A stretch of DNA of 64,000 bases, from NCBI GenBank assembly GCA_008933995.1, contig WARS01000011.1:9329516-9393515 (forward strand). Direction: 5' to 3'. Numbering within the stretch: the first letter of the stretch is position 1; every line of letters starts with the position of its first letter. The translations under genes were made by a program, and so were the position numbers. This document shows positions 1 through 11,587 of the stretch, piece by piece. The notes below the pieces were generated by a model. The model was not told where the DNA came from. It saw only the letters and a program-made list of their open reading frames with translations, and made no database searches. This stretch comes from Datnioides undecimradiatus (Eukaryota > Chordata > Actinopteri > Lobotiformes > Datnioididae).

Positions 1-3000
1 AACATCAACCTGAACGGAAAAAAGACTCACTCACTCAATGTCTGTGTCAGAGCGAATCAGTGTCAGGTTTGATTGTGCAGTTTTTTAAAAAAGGAGAAGA
101 GCCCTCGACACCCTTCTGTCATCCTCAAAAAAGACTTCATCTGAAAGACAGCTGATTGTCTGCGTGCAGTCTGTCACATAGTACCAGTTTCTGCTCAGCT
201 AGTCAGCATCTAGGTGTGCTGAAATGAGTTCGCCACATAGTGACGTACCTCTCATGCTCCGTCTGCCTCAGCACTCAAGATAAATATTCCTTTGAAGTTT
301 AGTGTTTGTGAATCAACAGCATGTGTGGTCCACTGGGGCATGTGCACTATTCAGCATCATTCAGGGATAAAAGAACATAACATGTGCGTTCACACTGTAC
401 TCCAGCTGCTTGATGAGGTCCGAAGATTCATCTGAAGGCTGAATTTGTGGTCCACGGACAGTCAAACCAGATTCATAGCATAGAGATGACGGGGGTCTCC
501 AACTGTGGCGCTAATGTTGGCTAGACTTTCTTTCATAATTTCAACCAATACTCATCCTGTAACCTGTCCTTCTGCTTCCACGCAGTGTGTCTTCGGTCTG
601 TTGAATTACCTAAGCATTAAGATTCTTTCTAGTATTCATTCAACCCCATACATCATTATCTGAATATGCTAGATCTTAGTACTATTTGTACAGTGCGCAC
701 ACCGTGCCGATCATTCTTTTGCAGTAATGTGACAGATTTGATGGTTGACTTTTGGTCTAAATTACATTGTGTCTGATTGAGTGGATCAGCCTGGCAAAAG
801 TGCACCCAGGATGGGCCAATCATGATACAATTGCTGCATGTGTACAGGTTATTTAAATACTGTTCACTAGCAGGTTTACCTACATGCATGTACAACTGAC
901 CACTATAACAGACAACAAATAGTTTTGTTAGATTTTTATTGATCCAGCACTCTACTAGTGTCTCCCTGGCAGTGATTTAACAAACGTTTAGTGGAATTTC
1001 CACAGTGATCTGCATGATTAAAAACAGCTTTCATCTTAGACATGAAATCATCCGAAGAGAGAGTGACGGCAGACTGATAAGAATTCACAGCTTGTGCCCA
1101 GGCTGAAGCTCTTCCCTCTCAGTGAATCCATAATATAATGTACCTTCGACTAATCAGAAGGGAAGGTCAACATGCTGCTGATTAAACACTGGGGAACTAG
1201 AGTCAGAAAGTTTGGCAGTAGCATAAGTACAATTTTGGGGAACTGAACAAACATGCAAGGACTGGATAGTGCAGCTGGGGAATATATACTGCCAGGGCTT
1301 GATAAGTGAATGGGAAACGTGTGTGCCGGTGAGAAGCAGCAAGAGGAAACTGAAAACTCGAACGCCATGACCAGACAAAGACACACGGACAGACTGAGAA
1401 ACAAACAGGGGCCCCAACATACACAGGAGAGGGGCAGACAGCAGAAACACAAGGAATAAGGGAAAGGCACATTCAGCGCCATGACAAATTTCTTTCACTT
1501 ACTTGGCAGAGCTGCATTCAAAACATCTATTATGAGTAGTGACTAGGAGGTTGCAGTAAAGGCTGAGGGCATCTATTAGGCTAAGCTGTGAAGACATGGC
1601 TAAGCGAGCTTTCATTTCCAAAAGGCTTTATTAATGTAACAATGTAACAAGCTGGCCAAATGCAACAGACTGGTTTGTCATGTTTCTCGACAAATCAAAA
1701 ATAAAGAAACTGTCAGAGGAGTGGATGACGAATAAAGAGATGTTCTGCTTCTCCTTCATCTTTACCAGTCAAAGATTAGCTCACCCATTGGAATCAATCA
1801 ACACATTTAAATGTCAACATGATAACTTTGACCTTTCAGTTTGTTTTTAGTGGATGTTGTGAATGATAAGCAATTGTGTGATGAGTGAATATTGAAGAGC
1901 TTAAAATGATATGATTGATATAAACCATGCAAAACTGTGAATATTGTTCATCTTCTCTTTGAGAAGAAATGTGCTAGAGTGCTGCAGCAGCACTACACCT
2001 ATAATGGGTGCAGGTCAGGTTGGGCATGATGCAACAAGCCCATCATCAACTAGAGTCAGTGATTATAATTTGCCACTATTAAAGCACAGAGTTGTGGCTG
2101 CACAGAGGATTTTTGGGGGGAATTAAGGGATTTTATTAACTTGAGGATGAGTTCGGATTGCACAGTCACAGGCAAACTGGATTTAGTGAGTTTTAATATG
2201 CTGATTCAAATATTCTTAAGCATTATTATCCTTAAATGTGAGACTGTCCTCCCAAGATAAATGACAGTATCTGTTGTTCAGCTAATGCAAACACGTTCAT
2301 CTATAATGGACGGTGGTATCAATCTTCTCATCTTACTTTGTACAAAAAAAGTGAATAAACAATAAACATAATAAGACCATTATTATGTTTATTGCATCCA
2401 GGCAAACATTTATAAAGGGAATGGGATGCACTGTGCTAATGTGATCAATGTATCTCTAAGATTACAGTTCCAGACATGATGGAAGAGATGCAAGCTATAA
2501 CAGTGTGGGTCAGTAATGTCTTGTATAAAGAACACACCTGTCATCACATCACTCAGACATCATGATACACACTAAGCAGCCGCACACTTTGATGACTCAC
2601 CGTCTCACGTTACGCCATCTCAGAGTCACTTTGTGTTTTTCACACATGGCCACACTGATTGAACGTGTCACAAGAAATAACCCTTATGTGATCCTTTGTA
2701 TGACCCAGCCACCAATCTTCTTACCTGCAGGTGTTTGATGGTGATTATTTTAGTCAGTATATGCCAAGAACGAAATGTACAGTTTTCAATGTAATAGTCC
2801 TGGAGTAACCTCGTGAAGAGTCCTTTTGGAGAGACACATATAGATGACTCACAAATAATTGACACGAGGGGGGACAAAAAGCCATGTGCCACATTACAAG
2901 ACAAATATCTATTCAAGTAAAATCAGTTGGGATCACTTTCACAAACTGACCTCAAAACATACTCATATTCCTTATTTAATTTATTCATTTTGGATGATGA

Positions 3001-6000
3001 TATTATTATTCTAATTCTTATGCAGTGCACCCTTTTAGTGAAATGCCACTGAAGGGGCTATTTTTATGAGATATCTGAGTTTCTCAATGTCTCTCAGTTT
3101 CCTTACAACAAGAAGTCTGAATATATTGACAACGACCAAGATTTACTAGAAAATACTTTACACTGAATTGCCAAATAAGACTAATTATATGTAGCAGGCA
3201 TCACCTTTCACAGTGTTTGACATATGTCCTCATTTTTTCCTCGGCCCCTCTGTACAAGTAACAAGTAATGTTGCAGATTTCATGGCGCTGTAGCAGCCCC
3301 ACATCTGACGTGTCCTGATTTAGGCTTTGTAACCTTCATGTGACATAGCCTGGATTTAGCTGCTGAGAGGGGAAACCAGCCTGGGAAAGATGACGGGAGA
3401 CACACTTGCACAAAAATTTGACGGTTTTCCTTTTTTTGTCTTAAAGATTTCCAAAAAAATACCCAGCCAATACTCAGTGGCTCACGCTGCTGCACATCTG
3501 AAACCTTTTCTCAATAAAGGCAGCAGATATTGTGGCTGCAATAATAAAAGGGTAAAACACGTGTCCTCTTTATCTATATTTAGTATATGTAAACTGTTTT
3601 TACAAGTCAGTAATGTCACAAATGACTGCTTGACTGACTAGTAATTATTTTCTGTCTTTCATGACTGATTTATAATTCAAAAAGTGAACACCACGGTCCT
3701 GTCCAGCCTCACACTGCGATTAGCTGATGGGTATTCTAAAGAGTGCCAGTATCTCTTATTATAGACCTCATCCTGCACCTCTGCTCTATCACAGCAGGGA
3801 GCTACTGAGAACCACTGACCTCTCAGGAACCAGTTTCTGCTGAGAGGCTTCTGCAAAGATCAAGAGGGAACAAACCCCTGCCCACTGTATTGTGTATTAA
3901 TTTGTATTGCTGTAGTGTATGGATCCTAAGACTCTCATCAGGCAACAATCACAAGAAAATGAACATCCAGAGCCTTTAATGGATGTTTAAGATGATCTAA
4001 TCATATTTTGTGTTACTTACTTTAATTTCTGGATGTTTGCTCAATTGGCATTATTGATATTATGATGCAAATAATGATTTAAACAAGCAGTAATTTAACT
4101 GCCACCACAAATGTTCACTGTACCATTTATAGTGGCATCTCAACTGCAAATTACTTATTATAAGTGTGCACATGGTGCACTATGGTGAAATAGGACATAG
4201 GGCTATAATTGAAAAACACTGTACACTAACTGTCCAGCACCAAATGGCAGAAAGACCCAGTTAGCCACTAGCAGTTGAACATATAGCCTCTCAAGGTTGG
4301 ATACTTCCCTCAGGAGTTCAGGAAGACAAGAACAAAGTGAAAAGAGAGACACTATTTTCATTACATTCAACAACACAACTTTGAATGCTGACATTGCTCC
4401 ATGCTTAGTGGATTTGGAAAAACGTTTGCTAAAAAGTTCACCTGATCAGCTCCATAAGGTGATTATACACTAGTGTTGCACTGATAGCATTTTTATGGTT
4501 TCTTTGGTTATTGCGAACCAAAGAAAATGTTACTGTATAGATTATCTCTGTGGCATGAAGTCCAGCCTCCCACAGAGCTGGATGCTCCACATGCCCATCA
4601 ACCATTCAGACCTCCTCAAAGGACACGCTGTCTGAAGCGGCACTGTAGAACTGTAAAATCAGTGACTGGGCTGAAAAACGCTGCACCAGGAAAAAAAGCA
4701 GGATAGGATATAACTCAGCAAAAGAAGTTAATCCAAGCCCAGTTTTGGCTACAGGGGAGTGCAACATCATCCAGTAAAACAGCTGAACAGTCTGTAACTG
4801 CATCACCTTGCCGGTTTTGAGACAGGAGGAGCAAAGACGAGAATGGAGGGAAGAGAGATTATTACTCACATAATTACTCAATACTTATAAAATGTCACAG
4901 TGTTTTATAGAGCCTGTGCAGTGTCTTTGAAGTGGACTTTCTGGTCCATACCTTTTCTTCTCACTGGTGATGTGTAGCAACCAGCCGTCAGCAACAAAAC
5001 CCCTTGCTTTATTTTCATTCTGTGCCATAATGAGTGTGAATGCAGTCTAATTCATGCTCTTGAAATTTGCTTTCAGTGCTTTAGCTTTGTAAGATGTGAC
5101 TGTGATAGAGAACAGGGGAGGAGGAAAGAGATTAAATTTTTATGTACAATACCCAGAGCCTTGACTTGATCTTGGGCTTACACAGCTGACATTTAGAATT
5201 ACTACCGTCAGGTGTAATACCCATCATTGTCTCCATTGTGGGAGGTCACAGGACCAAATCTCCATTTACCAATTCTTTGAGGCTGTAATGCAAGAAAAAT
5301 CCTTGAAAAGCTCTGTTTATATTTATTATGCCAGATTATTATATACTCTAGAATGATTGTTTGTATCGGTATAAAAGCAAGATTTATCATGCAGGTCCAG
5401 CAGCTACTTATTTTTTTTTATATTGTCAAAAAATGTCAAAAATAAATCAGGAGCTTTCATGTGTCATTTCAAGCCCATGCTTTGCACCTGTGCCACAAGT
5501 GTCAGTGGGATCACTGATGTGGGATCAGCAACTCCCCTGTGAAATGTGTGCACAGACAGCTGGAGACCATCAAACATTATGTTGACGACATTATGTCATG
5601 GGGAGCAGCAAACAAGCAAGATGAACTGTTTTCCAGCTGTGCATTATGAGTTACACTGTATATCACAGCCTGATGCTTACAGTGGAAAACTGAATGGGAT
5701 CAGGTGGGTTCAGCAGCTAAAAAAATTTAAAAAAAATAATTTTTTGGTGCACATTTTTTTTCTTTGACGTCTGATTAAAGGAGGTAAACTTAAACCTCAG
5801 GAGGATTTCATGTGCAGAGAAAGAGTGAACTTGATATCTAGTAACATTGATGAGTCATCTTGATATGTACTTTAGCTTTAAAGAAAGTCTCAATTTGTCC
5901 TTTTGCTGTGGCAATAATGTGTGTAAATAGATCTATTTATAGATGAACTGCACTCTACAATATGTTCCTTTAGTTTTGTGCCGTAATCAATTCTATGAAA

Positions 6001-6984
6001 GATTTTGTAATCTGTATTAATCCAATTGAATACTTACTGTCATGTAGATATATACATAATCAACAACCATGGGACCATAGAATGATTAAAAAATACTCAA
6101 CATGATGGAAATGAAATAATTAAAGATAATAATATTAGCTGACAAGGGAAATAAACTGTAATTGTTATTAAATGAAACTTCTGCCAATTATCACACTAAA
6201 CTGACAAAACTGAAAATAACATATCTGTTAAAAAGCCATTTCAAAGCATGAAAAACACGAAAGCTTAAAAAATCTTAACTTAAGTCCGCTTACTGTCATT
6301 TTCCAGGCCTTGCAGCTTTGAGGAAGACCATGTGATGATCAGAGAACAGATGACATAAAGAATATTGTTCCTCCTATACCATTGTATATAGGATACACAT
6401 TATTCAGTCCATAAATGACGATCAATACTGTAAAGTAGCTGCTAGATAAAATAAATTATTCATTCTGATCACTGTGACTTAAAATCACCATTTGGATTTG
6501 TTGGTTTGATGACTGACTTCGGCTTAGGCAAATAAGATGAATCAGAAGATAAATACATGGAAAAAACACATTATGTGTGTTTGGTATTGGTGTTAAAGAC
6601 ATCATTGAAAAATACAATATAAACATATTTGTATAATAATATACATTGATATTAAAATTTAAAACAGATTTAGATGTTGTCTTATAAACATATTAAACAA
6701 GGAAAAAGCAGGAGCCCCCCTGTCAAGTTCTCAGTGGGAACCTCTCTGGAGGTTTCAAGGTTGACCTCTTGAATAATGAGAGGTTCTAAGTGTAAAACCC
6801 CGAAGGCTTGTTCCTGCTGTAGCTCATTTACATGTAAGGTTACTTCATGAAACTCCAACATAAAGAGCAACAGAAGGGTCTTAAGGTGGAAGCATTAAGT
6901 TGAGCTTCCTGAGCTCCAGTTGCAGATGGATCCTCTTGGACAGAGCTGCAGACTGCAGACTGCAGGTTGGTGACAGCAGTGAGA
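1..6984. other. Non-coding stretch, no gene found
   Basis: This is intron 1 or 5' flank of the GnRH receptor gene that follows. No open frame here has the transmembrane pattern expected for the missing first coding exon, and the longest frames (about 110 codons near 1150-1500, minus strand) overlap each other in three registers and look compositional. A perfect 11-bp inverted repeat with a 6-nt loop lies at 4499-4526. Otherwise I see only AT-rich sequence. Confidence 0.6.
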
Positions 6985-7092
6985 GAAGTACTTAGATCTT
7001 TTACTGAAGTAAAAGTAGCAATGCCACAGTATAAAAATACTTAAATAGTTAAAGTTCTGTATTCAAAATACTTAAGTGAAAGTGCAAAGGGT
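6985..7092. repeat. Dispersed teleost repeat fragment
   Basis: The stretch is dense in AAGTACTTA, TTTTACTGAAGTAAAAGTAGCA and ACTTAAGTGAAAGT words. This matches, from memory, a very common repeat of spiny-rayed fishes, probably a non-autonomous DNA transposon. Only a short internal piece is present and I cannot see both ends, so the family is not named. Confidence 0.45.
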
Positions 7093-9929
7093 GCTGCTGC
7101 CTATCTATGGGTCATAGTGCAACAGCTTTGTGTCAAATCAGTCAAACGAATGCAATAAATAACAGTTTACTTCAACCTCATTATACTTAGCATTAATTAA
7201 CACAATATAACCTTCTACCAAATGATTTAGAGCACACTAGTTGCATGCAGATATACTGCAAGGACATTTTAATTGTTTATTAATGTACAGTACGGTATGC
7301 CCCAGCCTCCACCTATCAATGCCCAAATGTGAATAAATGCATGTGACTGGTAACTGGTGTTTTTTGCTGTTAGATTTTACAGTCTTACAGACATAATCTT
7401 TAGCTTTATGGAGCCTCAAGGTTGGAAAAATGATATTCTACGCTGTATCATATACTATATGTTCTGTATCAGCTTGTTCCAACATCTCATCAAAGCTACA
7501 GTGTGTGGTGTTTACACTGAATTAAATATCTCCATGTTTATATGACCGCAGAGTTCCATCAAATGGAAATGAACTGGATGTTTTGAGTATCATTTTATAC
7601 ATTTCCCTAGAATCAGCACTACATATTTGCTATTTTTGGAAAACTTAGGTTCTCCACTAGAATGTAAAAGAAACCAGGCCAAACACTGTGATTTTGTACT
7701 GATTGACAGTGAGTGACAACATTGTTGAAAGAACTGAATGAATAACTTTACAAGCTGTTAAAAGCTTTCAAAACCATTTCCTTAGACTGACACATTTCTG
7801 TGACATCATAATCACATGTTTGGGTGAAAGAAATAGATCTGCGTGTTTTACGTTATTCTAACACTTTCCTCCAGGCAAGGAAACTCACTGACTTTAGCCT
7901 TCAAATCTTCACACAATGAAATACACAATGAAATATAAAGGCTGTACTAATGTACACAGTGTGTTGGAGGAAAGACACAGGTCATAACAGAGACTTATCC
8001 CTGCTTACCTGGAATAACACACTGACTCACTTCAAGTGGCTCAGCTGTCATACAGCTCAGTCTGTTCAGTACATTTATCATCACTGTGAGTGCTACTGCT
8101 GCTGTTTCTATTTTCTCTACTCAGAGGCTGCAAGGTACTCTCAAAATTCAACTGATGTTTTAGCCTTGAGCTTTGTCACTCCCTTGTGATTCAGGCCACT
8201 GTGGCATTGACTCTCAGTTTAAATGATATCATGTCTCTTGATAAAAGCATCATAAAACTGATGGTGAGACTGCGATATAACTGCCATAAATGAGAAACAC
8301 ACAAATTGTAGAACGTGCTTGCATAAAACTGTTTATATATGTCATACTGTTGCAGCTTTGCGTCTTTTCCTTGCAGCTCCAGATTCTATTTATTTTTCTC
8401 AATTATATGTTTTCCTGAGCAGAGTGGGAACATGATAAAATGAAGACATTGTTATGGGAGATGCACAAAACGTCTGTTTTTCTAACTGTTTTTACCAAAC
8501 TTCTATGAGAATATAATTAGGCATTAAATTAATTTAAATGCTTTAGAGCAAACCAAGGATTGTTTTTTTCCCTTTGCAACTTGTCTTATTTGTCTACCAG
8601 AATTGAAATTACTGGCCTTCACTAACAGATGATCATAAGTGTACATAACAGACAGTGAGTGCAGTGTTTCAGGGGCCCAGGTGTCTGACGGAACTGACTC
8701 ACCTGCAAGATAAATATCACTTCTTCCTTAGACACATACAGCCACAGGCTTTTTGTGTCCAATGAAAAATATGAACCGTAGATCTTTTTATTGACATTAA
8801 CACCTACATCAGTCCATTAGACATACAAGGGCCAATTTAACTGTTAGCATGTAATAGCAGTTGATTATGTCTATTTGATGTATCTATTTAAAGCCACTGG
8901 TGCAGTGTGGTTCATATTGAGAATATATCTATAAAGAAAATTTCATTCCCTCCTATACATTGGGTGCTTTCTATTTGGCTAACATGGCTCCTTGCTTTCC
9001 TCCCTCACATCTCCTCCTGATGTCTTCCTCTCCCCATAGAGATGTGAGAGAGAGAGATAAGGAGATACCCGGACACAGGAATTTTATTTACCACACAGGA
9101 CATCTTTGATCACTCCGGTGTCATTTTTAGGAGATGGCAATTACTGATGCACAGCAAAGTCTCCACTGGTCTATAATGTGGTGATATAATGAAGTAACTA
9201 AGGAAATGAACCTGGTGACTGCAGCTCTAATTATACTGATTATTAGGACTATAATGACGTCAGGGCGTCATGGAATGTGACTGATAAAGATAACAACAAA
9301 GAAACAATTAAATCGTTTATTACAGAGAGAGCTGATTGGACATGAAACAGCAATTACAATCAACTATAAATGCTCTAAATAAACTGTGCGAGAAGCTGCA
9401 GGTACAGTAAGTGTGGCCTTTACAGGCTCAGGCTGGATATAATGGATCTTAACTGTGCAGCTCAATAGGAAAAATGTTAGTGTTACCCCAGTTTACCTGT
9501 ATCAGCCAAGATGTACACAGAAAAAAACATCTGAAAATGGAAAAGTTGTGTTTTAATTATGATTATTATGATTTTAGAATCTACATACAGACAAAAGAAC
9601 TCGTTATGAATAAAGCTGGAAATCTGCAGATGGGGCAGCTATTCCTGATCACACAGGTAGTTTGCCAAATCTGCAGCATTAAAACTGTGCACTACTGTAT
9701 ACTATTAAAATGAAATCATTACTGTCTTCACAGCTGCCTGGTCATTCCTGTCACATTCCCATTAAATCAGCTGAAAAATCAGTCCATTCAGATTCTGTTA
9801 GAAGGTCTGCTAAAAAGATGTCTCATAAGATGCAGTTCTGTCTCCTGTGGAAGATCCCTCTCTCCTCGTCTCCTCCATGATGCCTTGAAGAAAATCTTTA
9901 AGCAAAACTCTTTTTGTCTTTTCATGCAG
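7093..9929. other. Non-coding stretch before the first visible gnrhr exon
   Basis: No coding exon is recognised. The last bases form a pyrimidine-rich splice acceptor tract ending in the CAG at 9927-9929. Confidence 0.6.
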
Positions 9930-10134
9930 ATGTTCATATTTCACAATGTGACGATCACAGTACCGGAGAACTTCACCCAGTGCACCACTCATGGCAGTTT
10001 TGTCAAGCACTGGCAGGAGACCCTGTACAACATGTTCACCTTTGTGTGCCTCTTCCTCCTGCCTTTGGTCATCATGATCTTCTGTTACACACGAATCCTT
10101 GTTGAGATATCTAGCCGCATGGCCCGGAATAACC
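9930..10134 (+). CDS. gnrhr: gnrhr exon: extracellular loop 2, TM5 and start of intracellular loop 3
   Basis: The acceptor is TTCATGCAG|ATG and the donor is AACC|GTAAGT. The open frame begins in the intron, so the ATG at the exon edge is an internal Met and not a start codon. The exon encodes the ECL2 cysteine, the HWQETLYN segment and TM5, ending with ISSRMARNN in the third intracellular loop. It ends after the first base of a codon. Confidence 0.93.
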
Positions 10135-10680
10135 GTAAGTCTCATGTCTTCTTCAAAATATTCAGTCAATGCAGATGAGGAGTTGTTCGTGACAAAGGCA
10201 GTGTTTTCTTCTCCTCCAGTGCTGTCGAGAGATGTTCATCTACGCCGCTCCCACAACAATATCCCCAAAGCTCGGATGAGGACTCTCAAGATGAGCATTG
10301 TCATCGTGACATCATTCATCATATGCTGGACTCCCTACTACCTGCTAGGTCTGTGGTATTGGTTATTCCCTGAAAAAATGGAGGAGACGGTTTCTCACTC
10401 ACTCACTCACATGCTCTTCATCTTTGGCCTCTTCAACGCCTGTCTAGACCCCATCACTTACGGTCTGTTCACCATTCACCTTCACCAGGGTCTTAAGAGA
10501 TGCTGTCGAGGTCCAAACACACCAACCGATGTAGAAAACAACACTTGCTTTGTGCACATGACTCGTCTTTCATCTCACAGGCACACTAACTCAGGTCGCC
10601 ACAATACAGACATAGAGGAGACAAATGGCAATAGCACGAAAAGTGTCTCAAGGCCAATCATCCCAGTAAGCAAGATGTAA
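9930..10680 (+). CDS. gnrhr: Gonadotropin-releasing hormone receptor, C-terminal two coding exons (partial gene)
   Basis: This is a class A G-protein-coupled receptor that binds GnRH at the plasma membrane, classically on pituitary gonadotrophs, and signals through Gq/11 to phospholipase C. The visible coding sequence is 9930-10134 joined to 10220-10680 (666 nt, 221 residues plus stop, frame kept across the splice). In the visible numbering, extracellular loop 2 has N-glycosylation motifs NVT (6-8) and NFT (14-16) and the conserved Cys18. TM5 covers about 34-57. TM6 covers 93-116 and contains CWTPYY. TM7 covers about 131-152 and contains DPITY, the DPxxY form typical of GnRH receptors rather than NPxxY. 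A roughly 70-residue cytoplasmic tail with a Cys pair at 163-164 follows; type I mammalian receptors lack such a tail. The first coding exon (N-terminus and TM1-TM4) is absent from the window. Which fish GnRH receptor subtype this is cannot be decided here. Confidence 0.93.
10135..10219 (+). other. gnrhr: gnrhr intron, 85 bp
   Basis: A short GT-AG intron (GTAAGT ... CTCCTCCAG) splits a Leu codon. The open frame runs across it in another register, which makes the two exons look like overlapping genes in a naive ORF scan. Confidence 0.9.
10220..10680 (+). CDS. gnrhr: gnrhr last coding exon: TM6, TM7 and cytoplasmic tail
   Basis: The exon opens with the rest of intracellular loop 3 (NNIPKARMRTLKM, which is highly characteristic of GnRH receptors). 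TM6, TM7 and a Ser/Thr- and His-rich tail follow, ending at TAA 10678-10680. The tail offers many possible phosphorylation sites for arrestin-dependent internalisation, as known for tailed non-mammalian GnRH receptors. Confidence 0.94.
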
Positions 10681-11019
10681 TGGCTTTTCAATATGCTCAG
10701 CACCGATGCTCTTCATCGGCGCTGAGCTTAGTCTTTCTCTACAGATCACAACGAGTTCAATGATTTTGCTTTGAAATGCTGAAGCTCCAAAAACACTGTG
10801 CTCTATTGTCAGATGAATCTGTTCATTTTTGTTCCGCTGATGTAAACGACGGTGTGTTGCAGCTCAATCCTGGTTTGATCATCCCGCATTTCGTCACACA
10901 TAATATCTTGGATGGCACAGATCAGATTTTAACAAAAACGCTGCAGAGTGACGAATGCCATTGCTTTTTCATAGCAGTTGGAAAATCTCAAACACTGCTG
11001 AACAGATTTGCAATAAAGC
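10681..11019 (+). other. gnrhr: Likely gnrhr 3' UTR with AATAAA
   Basis: The sequence after the stop holds a canonical AATAAA at 11012-11017, immediately before the fold-back element. A second AATAAA at 11852-11857 could serve a longer transcript containing that element. The open frame at 10776-11168 has no recognisable similarity and is treated as chance. Confidence 0.5.
10695..10727 (+). promoter_or_regulatory. Stem-loop in the gnrhr 3' UTR
   Basis: The arms 10695-10708 and 10714-10727 are complementary at 13 of 14 positions (one A-C mismatch), with a 5-nt CTCTT loop. The hairpin starts 14 nt after the stop codon, so it would be in the mRNA. Its function is unknown; an RNA stability or translation element is inference. 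Confidence 0.6.
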
Positions 11020-11587
11020 TTAAAGGGATGGTTCAGGTTTTTGAAGTGGGGTTATATGAGGTACTTACTCATAAACATGCCCGCACATTGGAGAAGCAGC
11101 AGGAGTGGTGGTGTGGGAACCAAAGCAACGGACTGCTGTGGATAGGTCAGCAGAAAAACGCATTTTAGACACCTAAAAAGAGGTTATTGTAAAAAGAAAT
11201 CTATTAGTATAAGTGTGGCTTTACATGGCTTTACCTTGCTGTCACAAGGCACTTTCCGACTGGAAACTCAAGCTGTTGTGTTCATCTACTCTCTCTTCAA
11301 ATCCACCAGAAAAAAAGGGCTGTTTGACAGCAAGATAAAGCAGTGAATATATTCAAAATATAGCATACAGTTAAACATATATGTGGTCTTTTAGATGTCT
11401 AAAATATGCTTTTTTGTTGACCCTGTCCACAGCAGTCCATTACTTTGCTTCCTACACTTGTAATCCTGCTGCTTCTCAAAATAGGAGGCATGCAGTCCTC
11501 CATGTACTGCACATAACAGACAATAGATAAGTACCTCATACAATCACACTTAAAAAAAACCCCAAAACCTCCGCACTATCCCTTTAA
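11020..11587. mobile_element. Fold-back (long inverted repeat) element flanked by TTAA
   Basis: The left end reads TTAAAGGGATGGTTCAGG and the right end reads CACTATCCCTTTAA. Both ends carry GAGGTACTTA or its complement about 40-55 bp in. The homology continues inward: the block GGACTGCTGTGGAYAGG...TTTTAGACAYCTAAAA occurs near 11130-11180 and inverted near 11390-11445. So the arms are roughly 160-200 bp around a centre of about 200 bp. There is no coding capacity. It is probably a non-autonomous DNA transposon. TTAA target use is seen in piggyBac elements, but the ends do not look like classical piggyBac, so the superfamily is left open. Confidence 0.7.

Noticed and set aside
1150-1498. Overlapping minus-strand frames of about 90-114 codons rich in Leu, Cys and Ser
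   Set aside because: Three registers are open at once over the same DNA. This indicates base composition, possibly an old repeat with a TATATAT stretch, not a gene.
9810-10169. 119-codon minus-strand frame over gnrhr exon 2
   Set aside because: It is a shadow of the receptor exon, whose plus-strand translation is unambiguous.
10776-11168. 130-codon frame downstream of gnrhr
   Set aside because: It runs from 3' UTR into the fold-back element and has no recognisable protein motif.
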